The notes beneath the pieces are model-generated. The model was not told where the DNA came from, did not search any database, and worked only from the letters and a program-made list of their open reading frames with translations. A stretch of DNA of 64,000 nt from an uncultured Eggerthella sp. (GTDB lineage Bacteria; Actinomycetota; Coriobacteriia; Coriobacteriales; Eggerthellaceae): positions 1 through 64,000 of the forward strand of contig CABQIW010000002.1 in NCBI GenBank assembly GCA_902464295.1, written 5' to 3'. Shown piece after piece: positions 14,760 through 23,058 of the stretch; within the stretch, counting starts at the first letter, position 1; each line of letters starts with the position of its first letter. A program made the translations under genes and the position numbers.

Positions 14760-17358
14760 CGTTCGCTCCACCTCCACTTCGCAGGAGGGGTTCAGGCATT
14801 TCGTGGGTTTCAAGCTGCGCTATTTTCCCTGCATCGGAGGCTGGTTCGCTTTGCGCAAGCTTGAACTGGTATTGGATATCGGCATGAAGGAACAGGATGA
14901 TGATCTGGTATCCAGCCACTATGAGCGTACCGAGGATGAACCAGGAGAGCAGAATGAGCTTTTCGTTGGGAGAGCCTTCGAAGAGGATGAGCGTAGCGAG
15001 CATGAGAACGGGCATCGCGAACAGAGCGATCCAACCGATCTTCATGAGCAACGGGTATTTCGCATCGAATCTCATAGCGCGGGCGATGATCTTCTCGCGG
15101 TATTGCTTCGTTTGCATGAGCGCAAGCAGTACGGGGCGCAAGCGGAACCATTGGGCACCTTTGGGCACGGATTCGGAAGCGAATAGTTCAGTTTGGGAGA
15201 GCTTCGCATCGAAGAGCGTGTTCACGTTGTAGCCGAAGTGAACGCCAATAAGTCCGATGAACAGACCAACAGGGATGAAGCAGCCGCCTAACACGAGCAT
15301 ATCGATAAGGTAGTGCGCTCCATACATGCCGCCAATAGCTTCGCGCATCGCATCGATCGAATAAGTGAAGGGTAACAGCGGATTGAGTACCTGATAGAAC
15401 TCGGGCATCATCTCGACAGGGAACATGCCTGATGATCCGGGAATTTGCAAGACGAGCAACACAACTGCAAGCGCTTTTCCGATGTGGCGCATACTGTACG
15501 CGAGTGCGTAGAGCAAGTTCACGTAAACGAAACCGGCCAGCACGCCTGCTCCGATGAACGCGGCAGGATTTTCGCATTGGATCCCCAGCACCAGATCGCC
15601 TATGCAGATGATGAGGCTTTGAATGATGCCGATGGTCACGTAAAAGAGCCAGCGACCGAAATAGGCCTGCGTTGCCGAGAATCTTGGCAAGCCCGCTGGA
15701 TCGACGCGGAGACGCACGATGGCCATGAGGATGAACCCACACACCCAAAGCGCCAGGTTGCTGAAGAAAGGTGCTATGCCCGAGCCGTAAGGGTTGACGG
15801 GGTAGAGCGTGACCGTATCAAGCTTTACTGGGGAAGACATGAACGAAGAAACATCATCGGGATTCATGCCAAGCAGCGTGGTGAGCTCTTTGAACGAGGC
15901 AGAATTCTGGAGCGAGCGAAGATCGGTGTAGGTCGATTCGAGATTGTTCTCTAGTGCTTCGAGCGAGAGGCCTACTTCCGCACAGATGGATTTCGACTGC
16001 TCGAGCATCGAGGCAAGCTGCGTTAGGAGCGTGCTCTCTTGATCGAAGAGCGTGCGAAGCGATTCGGTTGCGCCCCGCAAGGTTCCGATCGCTGATGCGA
16101 GACTGTCGAGGCTCGTGTCGATCTCGGGCAAGATGGTGATCTGGAAATCCTTCGCGCTCTTTTGAAGGTTGTCCGCACTTGTTTTTGCTACGTTGGCCAC
16201 AGTGTCCGTGGCGTTCTTGACCGCCTGCGCATTGCTGTCGAGCTGGTTTGCGAGCTGCTCGAGCGAGGTGATGGTAGAAGAGAGGCTCGCGTTCTGCGCT
16301 TCGATGTCGCTGATGGCCTTCTGCACTTGGTCGGTGGAGGCAACGGGGGAGTTGCGCAGTGATTCGAGCAGTTGGTTGTTGTAGTTCACCAGATCGCGCG
16401 CCTCGGCAAGTGCGGTATCGACGTTGGCCTTTGCTGTCTGGATATCGCCTGCGATCTGGGCTGAAGCAAGATTGATATCTACGGCTGCTTGGGTGAGCGC
16501 GAGCGCGCTTTCGGTAACTTTCGTTGAGAGCGTTGCGCTGTAATCGTTGAGCGTTTTACGGATGTTCTCGAGCGAAGTGGACGCGGAATCGAGGCGCGTA
16601 TCGAACGCGGGCAGCGAAGCGACGAGCTTCTTGAGCAGGTCGTTCGAAGAATCTACCGACTGAATGGAGCTATCGATCGTAGGCGTGAGATCGTTCACCA
16701 TCGTGCGATTTTGGCTGATCGCATCCTTCGCTTCTTCAACGCTGTGGGATAAGAGCGACGTGGACTGTTCGCTCTTATCGTGAACTGCGCCGCCCGTTCG
16801 TTGCGCGATCTCAACGACCTTGTCGCTTACCTGGGAGACGAACGATTCATCGATGGTGGTCTCGATCTTGGAAGCAGCCGAATCGGTAACTTTCGTTCCC
16901 GAGCCAGAAAGCTTCTCGTTAACGTAGTATTCGATCTTAGGTTGGGTGAAATTTCCGCTGAAGACGCTGATGAAGTCTTCACTGAAGTTTTCGGGGAAGA
17001 TGAGCGCTGCGTAGTATTCGCTCGAATAAACGCCGTCCATGGCTTCATCTTTTGAGACGAACTGCCAATCGAGCTCGTGATCGCTGTGTAGCTCATCGAC
17101 CACTTCCTGCCCGATGTTTATCTTGCCAGTATAGTTCGAGTCGGCGCCCTTGTCTTCATTTACCACTGCCACTTTGATCGAGCCGGTGTTGGCATAAGGG
17201 TCCCACATCGTTTCGATGGTGTACCAGGCGTAGAGCGCGGGCAGGATGCAGACGCCCGCCAAGATGATGCAGGCGACTGGGTTGACGACGAGCCGCTTTA
17301 GGTCGCGCACGAATATCTGCAGGATGATCGAGAGATATTTTCGCGCGCGATCGAGCAT
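14752..17358 (-). CDS. YhgE/Pip family membrane protein (868 aa)
   Basis: A paralogue of the downstream protein with the same order: an N-terminal helix, WDPYANTGSIKVAVVNEDKG, a long helical region outside the membrane (about 190-500) and an ABC-2-like C-terminal set of helices. It is longer by about 150 residues, which add two more hydrophobic helices (about 780-835) and a charged tail. It is the second gene of a minus-strand operon (small charged protein, this gene, second YhgE, perhaps the NifX-like gene). Two unequal YhgE proteins side by side suggest a heteromeric complex (inference). ATG 17358 has only a weak AAGAAG upstream, so coupling to the gene before it is likely. Confidence 0.88.
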   Translation of the reverse strand: MLDRARKYLSIILQIFVRDLKRLVVNPVACIILAGVCILPALYAWYTIETMWDPYANTGSIKVAVVNEDKGADSNYTGKINIGQEVVDELHSDHELDWQFVSKDEAMDGVYSSEYYAALIFPENFSEDFISVFSGNFTQPKIEYYVNEKLSGSGTKVTDSAASKIETTIDESFVSQVSDKVVEIAQRTGGAVHDKSEQSTSLLSHSVEEAKDAISQNRTMVNDLTPTIDSSIQSVDSSNDLLKKLVASLPAFDTRLDSASTSLENIRKTLNDYSATLSTKVTESALALTQAAVDINLASAQIAGDIQTAKANVDTALAEARDLVNYNNQLLESLRNSPVASTDQVQKAISDIEAQNASLSSTITSLEQLANQLDSNAQAVKNATDTVANVAKTSADNLQKSAKDFQITILPEIDTSLDSLASAIGTLRGATESLRTLFDQESTLLTQLASMLEQSKSICAEVGLSLEALENNLESTYTDLRSLQNSASFKELTTLLGMNPDDVSSFMSSPVKLDTVTLYPVNPYGSGIAPFFSNLALWVCGFILMAIVRLRVDPAGLPRFSATQAYFGRWLFYVTIGIIQSLIICIGDLVLGIQCENPAAFIGAGVLAGFVYVNLLYALAYSMRHIGKALAVVLLVLQIPGSSGMFPVEMMPEFYQVLNPLLPFTYSIDAMREAIGGMYGAHYLIDMLVLGGCFIPVGLFIGLIGVHFGYNVNTLFDAKLSQTELFASESVPKGAQWFRLRPVLLALMQTKQYREKIIARAMRFDAKYPLLMKIGWIALFAMPVLMLATLILFEGSPNEKLILLSWFILGTLIVAGYQIIILFLHADIQYQFKLAQSEPASDAGKIAQLETHEMPEPLLRSGGGANDA

Positions 17359-17377
17359 GACGTCTTCTTAGAAAAGC

Positions 17378-17638
17378 CTAGTCTTCATTGCGAAGTTCGG
17401 TGTCTACGGTCTCTTTGATTTCGGAATCGGCAACATTCTGTTCGCGGCGTTCGCCCTTTTCGGCGAAGTGGATCTCGTCACGCAACGTGCGATCATAGCG
17501 ATCGGCATCGTGGCTTCGATCCTCACGACGCTCTTGGTAGTATTCGCCGCGGCGATCCTTGATGTGCTTGGCTTTTTCTTCTTCATGAAGATGCTCTTCG
17601 CGTTCGTCTTGACGTTCGTTTGGTATTTCGAGAGTCAT
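17378..17638 (-). CDS. small, very highly charged protein upstream of the YhgE pair
   Basis: A protein of 86 residues in which about half are Glu, Asp, Arg, Lys or His (for example DEREEHLHEEEKAKHIKDRR), with no hydrophobic segment, so probably disordered or a lone helix. ATG 17638 has AAGGAA at a fair distance. The stop is 19 bp before the first YhgE start. The opposite strand has an open frame encoding a hydrophobic protein, but that one lacks a ribosome binding site. Real-gene status is moderate; function unknown. Confidence 0.5.
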   Translation of the reverse strand: MTLEIPNERQDEREEHLHEEEKAKHIKDRRGEYYQERREDRSHDADRYDRTLRDEIHFAEKGERREQNVADSEIKETVDTELRNED

Positions 17639-17851
17639 GATAGATTCCTTTTCTCCTGTGGTTCTTGTTTGAATTGCTGCAGAAGGAGCTGCAACACCTA
17701 TTTAGCCTAGCGGTTTTTCTGTCGAGATCGCCGATCAGCGACCAGTTGTTAATGACTTGCAATAAGCCCACTAACGAAGTGATGAAAGGGCTCAGGGAGA
17801 GTTGAGGAATCCCGCTCGTTGGCGCATCTTTGTGGCCGTATGCGTTGCCTG

Positions 17852-18886
17852 TTAGCGCAGCGTGCGCAGGTAGTCTTTCATGCTGGCGGTAATACGACGA
17901 CTCTCGATAGCTTTTTGGATCGCTTTGCGGCGCGTCCATTCATCGAGCAGGGCTTCATCACCCTGACGTTCGAAGTATGGAAGCGCAGCGGTCTCCTGTT
18001 TCGCGAGCGCTTCAGCGAAATACCAGGCACGCATCATATCCACATAGTAGATGTCATCTTCGGTGGCGGGGTGAGCTTCGCTGTTGGGCATGCGCGTAGC
18101 TGCCACCCATTCGCAAAACCGAAGCTCGAACAGTTCGTCCAGATAAAGCCGCATGAGAATACCGATGGCAAAGCGAATCGTGTAGCAATGATCAGAAGCG
18201 AGCCAGCGTTCCACTTGGTCGAGTGTTTCTTCAGGCCGCTTCGCGAACACTTTGGTAGGAAGCTGATCACAGGTTGCCCAGTTGTCCACGAAGGGAAGGA
18301 AGCGCTCGTAGAGCTTGAGCGCTTTATCGTAGTCGCGCTCTGCGCCGATCGTGAAGGCATGTACTTGGTTCTCGTCGAAGAGCCGATGGGGGAGCGCGCG
18401 CAGAAACGTGCTAGCGTCGTCGCGTTTAGCGAGCTCTTTGGCTATCTTGCGAAGCGCGGGCGTTCGAACACCCGCGATGGTCTTGGGATCCACATTCGGT
18501 ACGAGTCGAGAATGGAAAGCGCGGTAATCTAGATCGACATTCGCTTCCAAGCTGCGGCAGACGAACTCGCCAGCGGTGTCTTCGCCGAAGCCAGGAAGCT
18601 CGTTTCGAAGGATCTCCTCCAAGGGCGCATCCTTAGCTTTAGCGAGCAACGCATCTTTTTGGGCGCGATCGAGCTTTTTGAAGTGGGCTTCTGCGCTCAT
18701 GGCGCGTTCTTTCGAATAGAAGCGGGCTTGCGCGATCAATCGTACTGGCGCGTGCGATTTCGTGTACTTGGCACCAGTGCCAGCTTGATGCGCGGAAAGG
18801 CGTGCTTCGACATCGGTGGTGTATCCCGTGTAAAGGCTACCGTCCCCGCACTCCAAAACGTATATGTAGTGCTCGAAAGGTTTCAT
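17852..18886 (-). CDS. fusion protein: GIY-YIG nuclease domain plus AlkD-like DNA alkylation repair domain
   Basis: A protein of 344 residues. Residues 5-85 are a UPF0213-type GIY-YIG domain: [17 protein letters not shown] with Y7/Y9, Y19-T20-G21, R29, H33 and a late glutamate (E66) before FKKLDRAQK. Residues about 110-344 match AlkD-type HEAT-repeat glycosylases that remove N7/N3-alkylpurines: VDNWATCDQ supplies W203 and D207 in the spacing of the Bacillus cereus AlkD catalytic pair, with R238 and W288 as likely further active-site residues. The two halves are in one uninterrupted frame with a short linker. Together they could remove a damaged base and cut the resulting site (inference). The nearest upstream neighbour is the SDR gene, past a hairpin. 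Confidence 0.88.
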   Translation of the reverse strand: MKPFEHYIYVLECGDGSLYTGYTTDVEARLSAHQAGTGAKYTKSHAPVRLIAQARFYSKERAMSAEAHFKKLDRAQKDALLAKAKDAPLEEILRNELPGFGEDTAGEFVCRSLEANVDLDYRAFHSRLVPNVDPKTIAGVRTPALRKIAKELAKRDDASTFLRALPHRLFDENQVHAFTIGAERDYDKALKLYERFLPFVDNWATCDQLPTKVFAKRPEETLDQVERWLASDHCYTIRFAIGILMRLYLDELFELRFCEWVAATRMPNSEAHPATEDDIYYVDMMRAWYFAEALAKQETAALPYFERQGDEALLDEWTRRKAIQKAIESRRITASMKDYLRTLR

Positions 18887-18915
18887 GGTGGGCTAGATAC
18901 TAGTAAAACGCTGGT

Positions 18916-18959
18916 AAGGTGCGTCCTTGTTGCGTATCAGCAAAACGAAGACGCACCTT
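18916..18959. terminator. long hairpin between the SDR gene and the repair fusion gene
   Basis: AAGGTGCGTC (18916-18925) pairs perfectly with GACGCACCTT (18950-18959), and TTGC/GCAA pairs further inside. It lies 20 bp after the SDR stop codon on the minus strand. T-run is weak (GCGTTTTAC begins about 11 nt beyond), so termination is likely but not certain. Confidence 0.5.
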
Positions 18960-18978
18960 CATTTCTGTGTCGAAACAC

Positions 18979-19779
18979 CTACCACGTGCGTGATGCGAGC
19001 GCACGGAACTGTGCAACGGTAGGAACATGGGCATTCAATCCGCCATCTACCGTAACGACCTGCCCTGTGAAGTATTCGCTTTCGTCGGACGCAAGGTATA
19101 CGCACATGGCAGCAATATCATCAGGCGAGCCATAGCGGGTAACCTCGATGTTATCAAGGAAAATGTCCTTCAGCATGTCGGGTACCTTGTCTGCGTTTTC
19201 TTCAGTGATGATAAGACCCGGACGCACGCAATTGCATCGAATGCCGTCCTTGCCATATTGCAGTGCAGTGTATTTCGTGAGCATGTCAACGCCCGCCTTT
19301 GCGCAAGCATAAGCAGTTGAGCCTAAATCGCCGCTGCAAGCAGCCATGGACCCGATGTTAATGATGGAAGCCTTATCGTTACGCTTAAGGTAGGGCAAGG
19401 CGATCTTCGTGCAGTAAAAGGTGCTACGGATGTCGCTGGCGAAGACCGCGTCCCAGTCTTCGAGCGATATCTCATCCACGCGACCATCCTTAAGGGCCAT
19501 GCCGGCTGCGTTGTTCACCACCACGTCGACCTTGCCCCAGGTTGCCTCCGTGTCGGCAAGAAGCGCATCGACGGTTTCAGGCTTGGTTACGTCGAGGAAG
19601 TGATACATTGCCTCGCCGCCTGCGGCTTTGATCTCGTCGACGATAGCTGCTCCACGCTCTTCACGGCGGCCGCATACGACAACACGCGCGCCTTCAGCAG
19701 CAAACATCTTTGCGATGCCCTTGCCGATGCCACTCGTGGATCCTGTGACGATGGCGACCTTGTCTTTCAAGCGATTCAT
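18979..19779 (-). CDS. short-chain dehydrogenase/reductase
   Basis: A classical NAD(P)-dependent SDR of 266 residues: cofactor motif TGSTSGIG (12-19), VVNNAAG (88-93 region), catalytic Ser144, Tyr157 and Lys161 (YACAK), and the structural VRPGLI and VTVDGG motifs. Members act on alcohols, sugars, fatty acyl or steroid substrates; several bile-acid hydroxysteroid dehydrogenases of gut anaerobes look like this, but the substrate cannot be assigned here. The start is ATG 19779 with AAAGGAG 6 bases upstream; a start at 19812 is unlikely. Stands alone. Confidence 0.9.
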   Translation of the reverse strand: MNRLKDKVAIVTGSTSGIGKGIAKMFAAEGARVVVCGRREERGAAIVDEIKAAGGEAMYHFLDVTKPETVDALLADTEATWGKVDVVVNNAAGMALKDGRVDEISLEDWDAVFASDIRSTFYCTKIALPYLKRNDKASIINIGSMAACSGDLGSTAYACAKAGVDMLTKYTALQYGKDGIRCNCVRPGLIITEENADKVPDMLKDIFLDNIEVTRYGSPDDIAAMCVYLASDESEYFTGQVVTVDGGLNAHVPTVAQFRALASRTW

Positions 19780-19941
19780 ATAGACTCCTTTGTCAAAATG
19801 GTGTTTCTCCATTGTATCGTTTTTGTATTTTGAATCTGATACAGAGCATAGAGACTACTGTATGAAAGCACTTTATAGCCTGACAGGGGCATTTAAGGGG
19901 AGGGATATGGCCTGTCTAACGTGCTTTTTTGACATAAAGCA

Positions 19942-20262
19942 TTAAGCACGCAGTTTCTTGCGAAGGTATTCGAGCGCCATGATAGGATGACGAACCATCA
20001 TCCTGGGCGCAGCATAGCGCATGATGGCCCTGATGCGAATTTGAGCATCGCCGCGCTGACAGTGTGTTTCACAGTCTTGGCAGTTGCCTTCGTGCCCGTA
20101 TGGACACGAAGCCGCGCGGGAAAGCGTTTGCTCTATGGTCGTGCGGCACTCCTGGCACATTCCGCCTTCATCTTTTTGAGCATCGGAGTGATTGCCTTGG
20201 CAATAGATACTCCCCATGGCTTCAAGAACGCGTCTGTCTTTATCGATCTTATCCACGTGCAT
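19942..20262 (-). CDS. ygbA: YgbA family (nitrous-oxide-stimulated-promoter family) protein
   Basis: A cysteine-rich cytoplasmic protein of 106 residues. The family pattern is visible from end to end: RRVLEAMGSIYCQGNH, MCQECRTTIEQTL, CPYGHEGNCQDCETHC and MRYAAPRMMVRHPIMAL. The nine or so cysteines suggest a metal or iron-sulfur cluster. In enterobacteria ygbA is controlled by the nitric-oxide regulator NsrR and is linked to growth under nitric oxide stress; transfer of that role to this organism is inference. It stands alone; ATG 20262 lacks a strong ribosome binding site. Confidence 0.85.
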   Translation of the reverse strand: MHVDKIDKDRRVLEAMGSIYCQGNHSDAQKDEGGMCQECRTTIEQTLSRAASCPYGHEGNCQDCETHCQRGDAQIRIRAIMRYAAPRMMVRHPIMALEYLRKKLRA

Positions 20263-20410
20263 CAGTATAGATGAGCTAGGAGCTTGCGTGCTAGGAAGCT
20301 CTTGAGCGGACGTTCGTTAGCGGTGCTCTTTTCCCGATCGCTCCTAAGCTGCTTGCGATGCTTCGTTGTCTCGGATCTATAGCGTTCGAGCTGCTTATTC
20401 AAAAGCTTCG

Positions 20411-21073
20411 TTAGGCATCGAAGTGGGCGAACGAGCGTGCTGAAAGCTTGCAGGCAACAACATTGCAGACGATGAAGATCACAAGCCCTGCCGCAAGCGC
20501 GCAGAGTTGAGCACTTGGGTCATTGAAGCCAGCGACACCAAAGGGTGCGGCGTTCGCAAGGGGGAGATAGGGAAGTACCACTGTTGCTGTGATGCAGATC
20601 GCCGCGGGGATAGAAGCGATGATGAACGGCAATCCAACCTTCAGCGGATCGCGATAATACAGGGGGTAGAATACCAGGTTGAACACACCGAACGTGATGA
20701 AACCGAGCGCAACAAGATAGAGATTCGCCGCCGTTCCCACCGCTTCTGAAGGAGGCGCGATCCCGTTGATCCCCAGTGGGCCGCGTAGCGCGATGAAGAC
20801 GACCATGATGGCGAGCATGATCGTCTCGATCCCTATCATGGTAAGGATACGTGCCCTTGCCATGCTGGCGCGAGACAGCGGGAGGGAGAACGAGTACTCG
20901 AGGTCGTGCATCTCGCGCGCGTTCATTCCGTTGAAGAAGGCGACCAAAACCCCGTAGATGAAGATGGCACCATACATCCACGATGGTATGAGCACGAGCG
21001 CTCCGAGCACCACGATGAAATAGGTCGAAGGATGCACGACAAGGCGGAGCTCTTTCAAAAGTGCGGCTTTCAT
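20411..21073 (-). CDS. ABC transporter permease (ABC-2 type)
   Basis: A membrane protein of 220 residues with six predicted helices and the charged segment EMHDLEYSFSLPLSRA, typical of permeases in YtrA/BcrB-like export modules. ATG 21073 overlaps the stop of the upstream ATPase by ATGA, so the two are translationally coupled and form one exporter. The frame is open far upstream in another reading of the ATPase gene, which is discounted. Substrate unknown; bacitracin-type or lipid-related export is common in the family. Confidence 0.85.
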   Translation of the reverse strand: MKAALLKELRLVVHPSTYFIVVLGALVLIPSWMYGAIFIYGVLVAFFNGMNAREMHDLEYSFSLPLSRASMARARILTMIGIETIMLAIMVVFIALRGPLGINGIAPPSEAVGTAANLYLVALGFITFGVFNLVFYPLYYRDPLKVGLPFIIASIPAAICITATVVLPYLPLANAAPFGVAGFNDPSAQLCALAAGLVIFIVCNVVACKLSARSFAHFDA

Positions 21074-21936
21074 AGCGTTGCCTTTCGTGCAGTGTGGGTC
21101 ATGATATCGTCGAGCGTTGCAGGTTCGCCGATGCCTGATCGGGAAGGGACAAGAGCGCTCTTCCCGTTGGCGGTTTCGCGTATTCCGTAGATCGGTGCAT
21201 CGACGCGTTTCGCGGCATCGAGCGGTGCAACGCGATAGTGGTCCTTGAATTCGGAAAGGCTCCCTTTGCCGATGATGTTCCCGTTGTCGATATAGAGGAT
21301 GTTGGATGCGCATTTTTCGAGGTCGGAGGTTATGTGTGTGGAGAACAGCACGCCTACGTTCTCGTTTCTGGCCAGCTTGAGAAGGATATCTAGCACCTCT
21401 TCACGCGAAGCAGGATCGAGCCCGCTCGTTGGTTCATCGAGGATGAGTAGCCTTGCGTTGTGAGAGAGAGCGAGCGCGAGCGCGAACTTGACGCGCATAC
21501 CTTGGGACAGGTCTATGATGCGCTTCTTCTGATCGAGGTTAAAGAGCCTGCAGTAGCGAGCGTAAGCATCGTCGCTCCAATTCGCATAGAAGTTGCTCGT
21601 GATGCTCGCGATGAGCGAAAGTCGCTTGGTGCGATAGAAGTCTGCGCTGTTGAGCTCAAACCCAACCTGCTCCTTGATGGTGTCTTCGTTTCCCAGGTAC
21701 GGCTTTCCGAAGTATTCGATGGTTCCGCCATCGGGGTGCACCGCACCTTCAAGACATTTCAAGGTGGTCGATTTCCCCGCGCCGTTTCGTCCGATGAAGC
21801 CCGTTATGGTGCCTGCCTCGACCGAGAAGGAAACATCGCGCAGCTTGAAGGCAGGATAGGATTTCGCGAGATCCTCGACGCGCAAGAGCGTTTCTGGCTT
21901 GGATGAGCCACTGCTATGAATTGATGGTTGGGCCAT
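21070..21936 (-). CDS. ABC transporter ATP-binding protein
   Basis: A single-domain ATPase of 288 residues: Walker A GFIGRNGAGKSTT, signature LSQGMRVKFALALALS, Walker B LLILDEPTSGLD, then the H-loop STHITSDLEK. It powers the permease encoded next. The start is ATG 21936 (GGAGAG 3 bases upstream), overlapping the regulator gene by 23 bp; ATG 21951 lacks a binding site. The three genes XRE-AbrB, ATPase and permease form one operon. Confidence 0.92.
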   Translation of the reverse strand: MAQPSIHSSGSSKPETLLRVEDLAKSYPAFKLRDVSFSVEAGTITGFIGRNGAGKSTTLKCLEGAVHPDGGTIEYFGKPYLGNEDTIKEQVGFELNSADFYRTKRLSLIASITSNFYANWSDDAYARYCRLFNLDQKKRIIDLSQGMRVKFALALALSHNARLLILDEPTSGLDPASREEVLDILLKLARNENVGVLFSTHITSDLEKCASNILYIDNGNIIGKGSLSEFKDHYRVAPLDAAKRVDAPIYGIRETANGKSALVPSRSGIGEPATLDDIMTHTARKATL

Positions 21937-22366
21937 CTGCTCTCCGTTCATTCACTATTCGTCCATAGCTCTCAAGCATGGATTCCGCATCTTCGACCTT
22001 CTGCAGTGCGATACCTTGTGCTTCGTCGCCCAAAACGAGCAGTTCGGATCCTGCGTGCAGCTCGAAGATATCGCGCGCTTTCTTCGGGACGACGATCTGT
22101 CCGCGTTCTCCCATGCGCACGATGCCGAAGATGTGCTTACCGCGGGGAGGAATGGGGTAGCCCGTCGCTGCTTCGTTATGCGCGATGAGATCATCGACAG
22201 AAACACCCAGGAGCTTTGCGAGCGCATAGGCGTTTTCGAGATCGGGAAGAGATTCCCCCGATTCCCACTTGGCAACGGTCTGCCTTGCAACGCTCAGTCG
22301 ATTCGCAAGGTCTTCTTGGGTGAGCCCGAGCGCCTTTCGTGCCGCTTGGATATTCTGAGAAATCAT
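21914..22366 (-). CDS. XRE helix-turn-helix protein with AbrB-like swapped-hairpin domain
   Basis: A two-domain regulator of about 150 residues. Residues 5-60 are an XRE domain (ISQNIQAARKALGLTQEDLA, VARQTVAKWESGESLPDL); residues about 80-125 are an AbrB/SpoVT-type hairpin (VRMGERGQIVVPKKARDIF, then LLVLGDE). Both halves can bind DNA. AGGAGG (22383-22378) fits ATG 22366; ATG 22375 would be too close. It heads the ABC operon it overlaps and probably controls it. A divergent GntR-regulated ABC operon starts 300 bp away. Confidence 0.88.
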   Translation of the reverse strand: MISQNIQAARKALGLTQEDLANRLSVARQTVAKWESGESLPDLENAYALAKLLGVSVDDLIAHNEAATGYPIPPRGKHIFGIVRMGERGQIVVPKKARDIFELHAGSELLVLGDEAQGIALQKVEDAESMLESYGRIVNERRADGPTINS

Positions 22367-22547
22367 ACGATTCATACCTCCTGATATAGCGTATCGTCCA
22401 CTCTCCTCTTTCACCACCAAGTATAGATGGCATTTGGAGGGCAATAATGTAATGAGTTCGTGACATTTCAAGATGCTGAAGCGTAGATGTGCTCTCGCTT
22501 TGCTTTGGAGGGCGGTGCTGCTCTTTGCCCCCTTAAAGCTTTTCGTC

Positions 22548-22577
22548 TTGACGGCTGTGTATAGGTGTGTATATACT
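22548..22577 (+). promoter_or_regulatory. promoter of the gntR-ABC operon with tandem operator half-sites
   Basis: TTGACG (22548-22553) and TATACT (22572-22577) form a promoter with an 18-bp spacer. The spacer contains TGTGTATA twice (22556-22563 and 22566-22573), 10 bp apart, that is one helical turn, a plausible binding site for the YtrA-type regulator encoded downstream. Confidence 0.6.
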
Positions 22578-22667
22578 GTTTATATTGCATATGCACACAG
22601 TCTCGCGGAAGGACGCTTTTGCGAGACGATGCGGCAGCTGCTGCAGGGTTGCCGGAAAAGAGGACAA

Positions 22668-23039
22668 TTGGAGATCGTTATTTCGAATTCGGGTTCGGTC
22701 CCGATCTACGAGCAGATAGAGGCTCAGATCAAAGACGCGATCATGACTGGCGAGCTAACGGCAGGGGAGCATCTCCCCAGCATTCGCTCTCTTGCCAATG
22801 ATCTGCGGGTAAGCGTGATCACTACCAAGCGTGCGTACTCCGATCTGGAGGAGCTGGGCTTCGTGGTCACGGTTCAGGGGAAGGGTACCTTCGTTGCCAG
22901 TGGCAATCAGGATCTGCTGCGTGAGGAGCGCATTCGACAGGTTGAAGAGTCGCTCGAGCGCGCAATAGCAGATGCGCAACCCCTCGGGCTTACCGCGGAT
23001 GATCTGCATGAAATGCTCGATCTGCTCTTGGAAGACTAG
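22668..23039 (+). CDS. GntR family regulator, YtrA subfamily
   Basis: A protein of 123 residues: GntR winged helix (SVPIYEQIEAQIKDAI, LPSIRSLANDLRVS, GKGTFVA) followed by only about 45 helical residues for dimerisation, which is the short YtrA type usually found in front of ABC exporter genes, as here. TTG 22668 has AGAGGA upstream and is where the family homology begins; the frame is open to 22473, but that stretch is promoter DNA. The ATPase gene starts 19 bp downstream. Confidence 0.9.
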   Translation: MEIVISNSGSVPIYEQIEAQIKDAIMTGELTAGEHLPSIRSLANDLRVSVITTKRAYSDLEELGFVVTVQGKGTFVASGNQDLLREERIRQVEESLERAIADAQPLGLTADDLHEMLDLLLED

Positions 23040-23058
23040 CTCGTCCGAGGAGATATAC

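Noticed and set aside
17468..17710. hydrophobic plus-strand ORF opposite the small charged gene
   Set aside because: No ribosome binding site; the hydrophobic reading is the expected complement of a Glu/Arg-rich gene.
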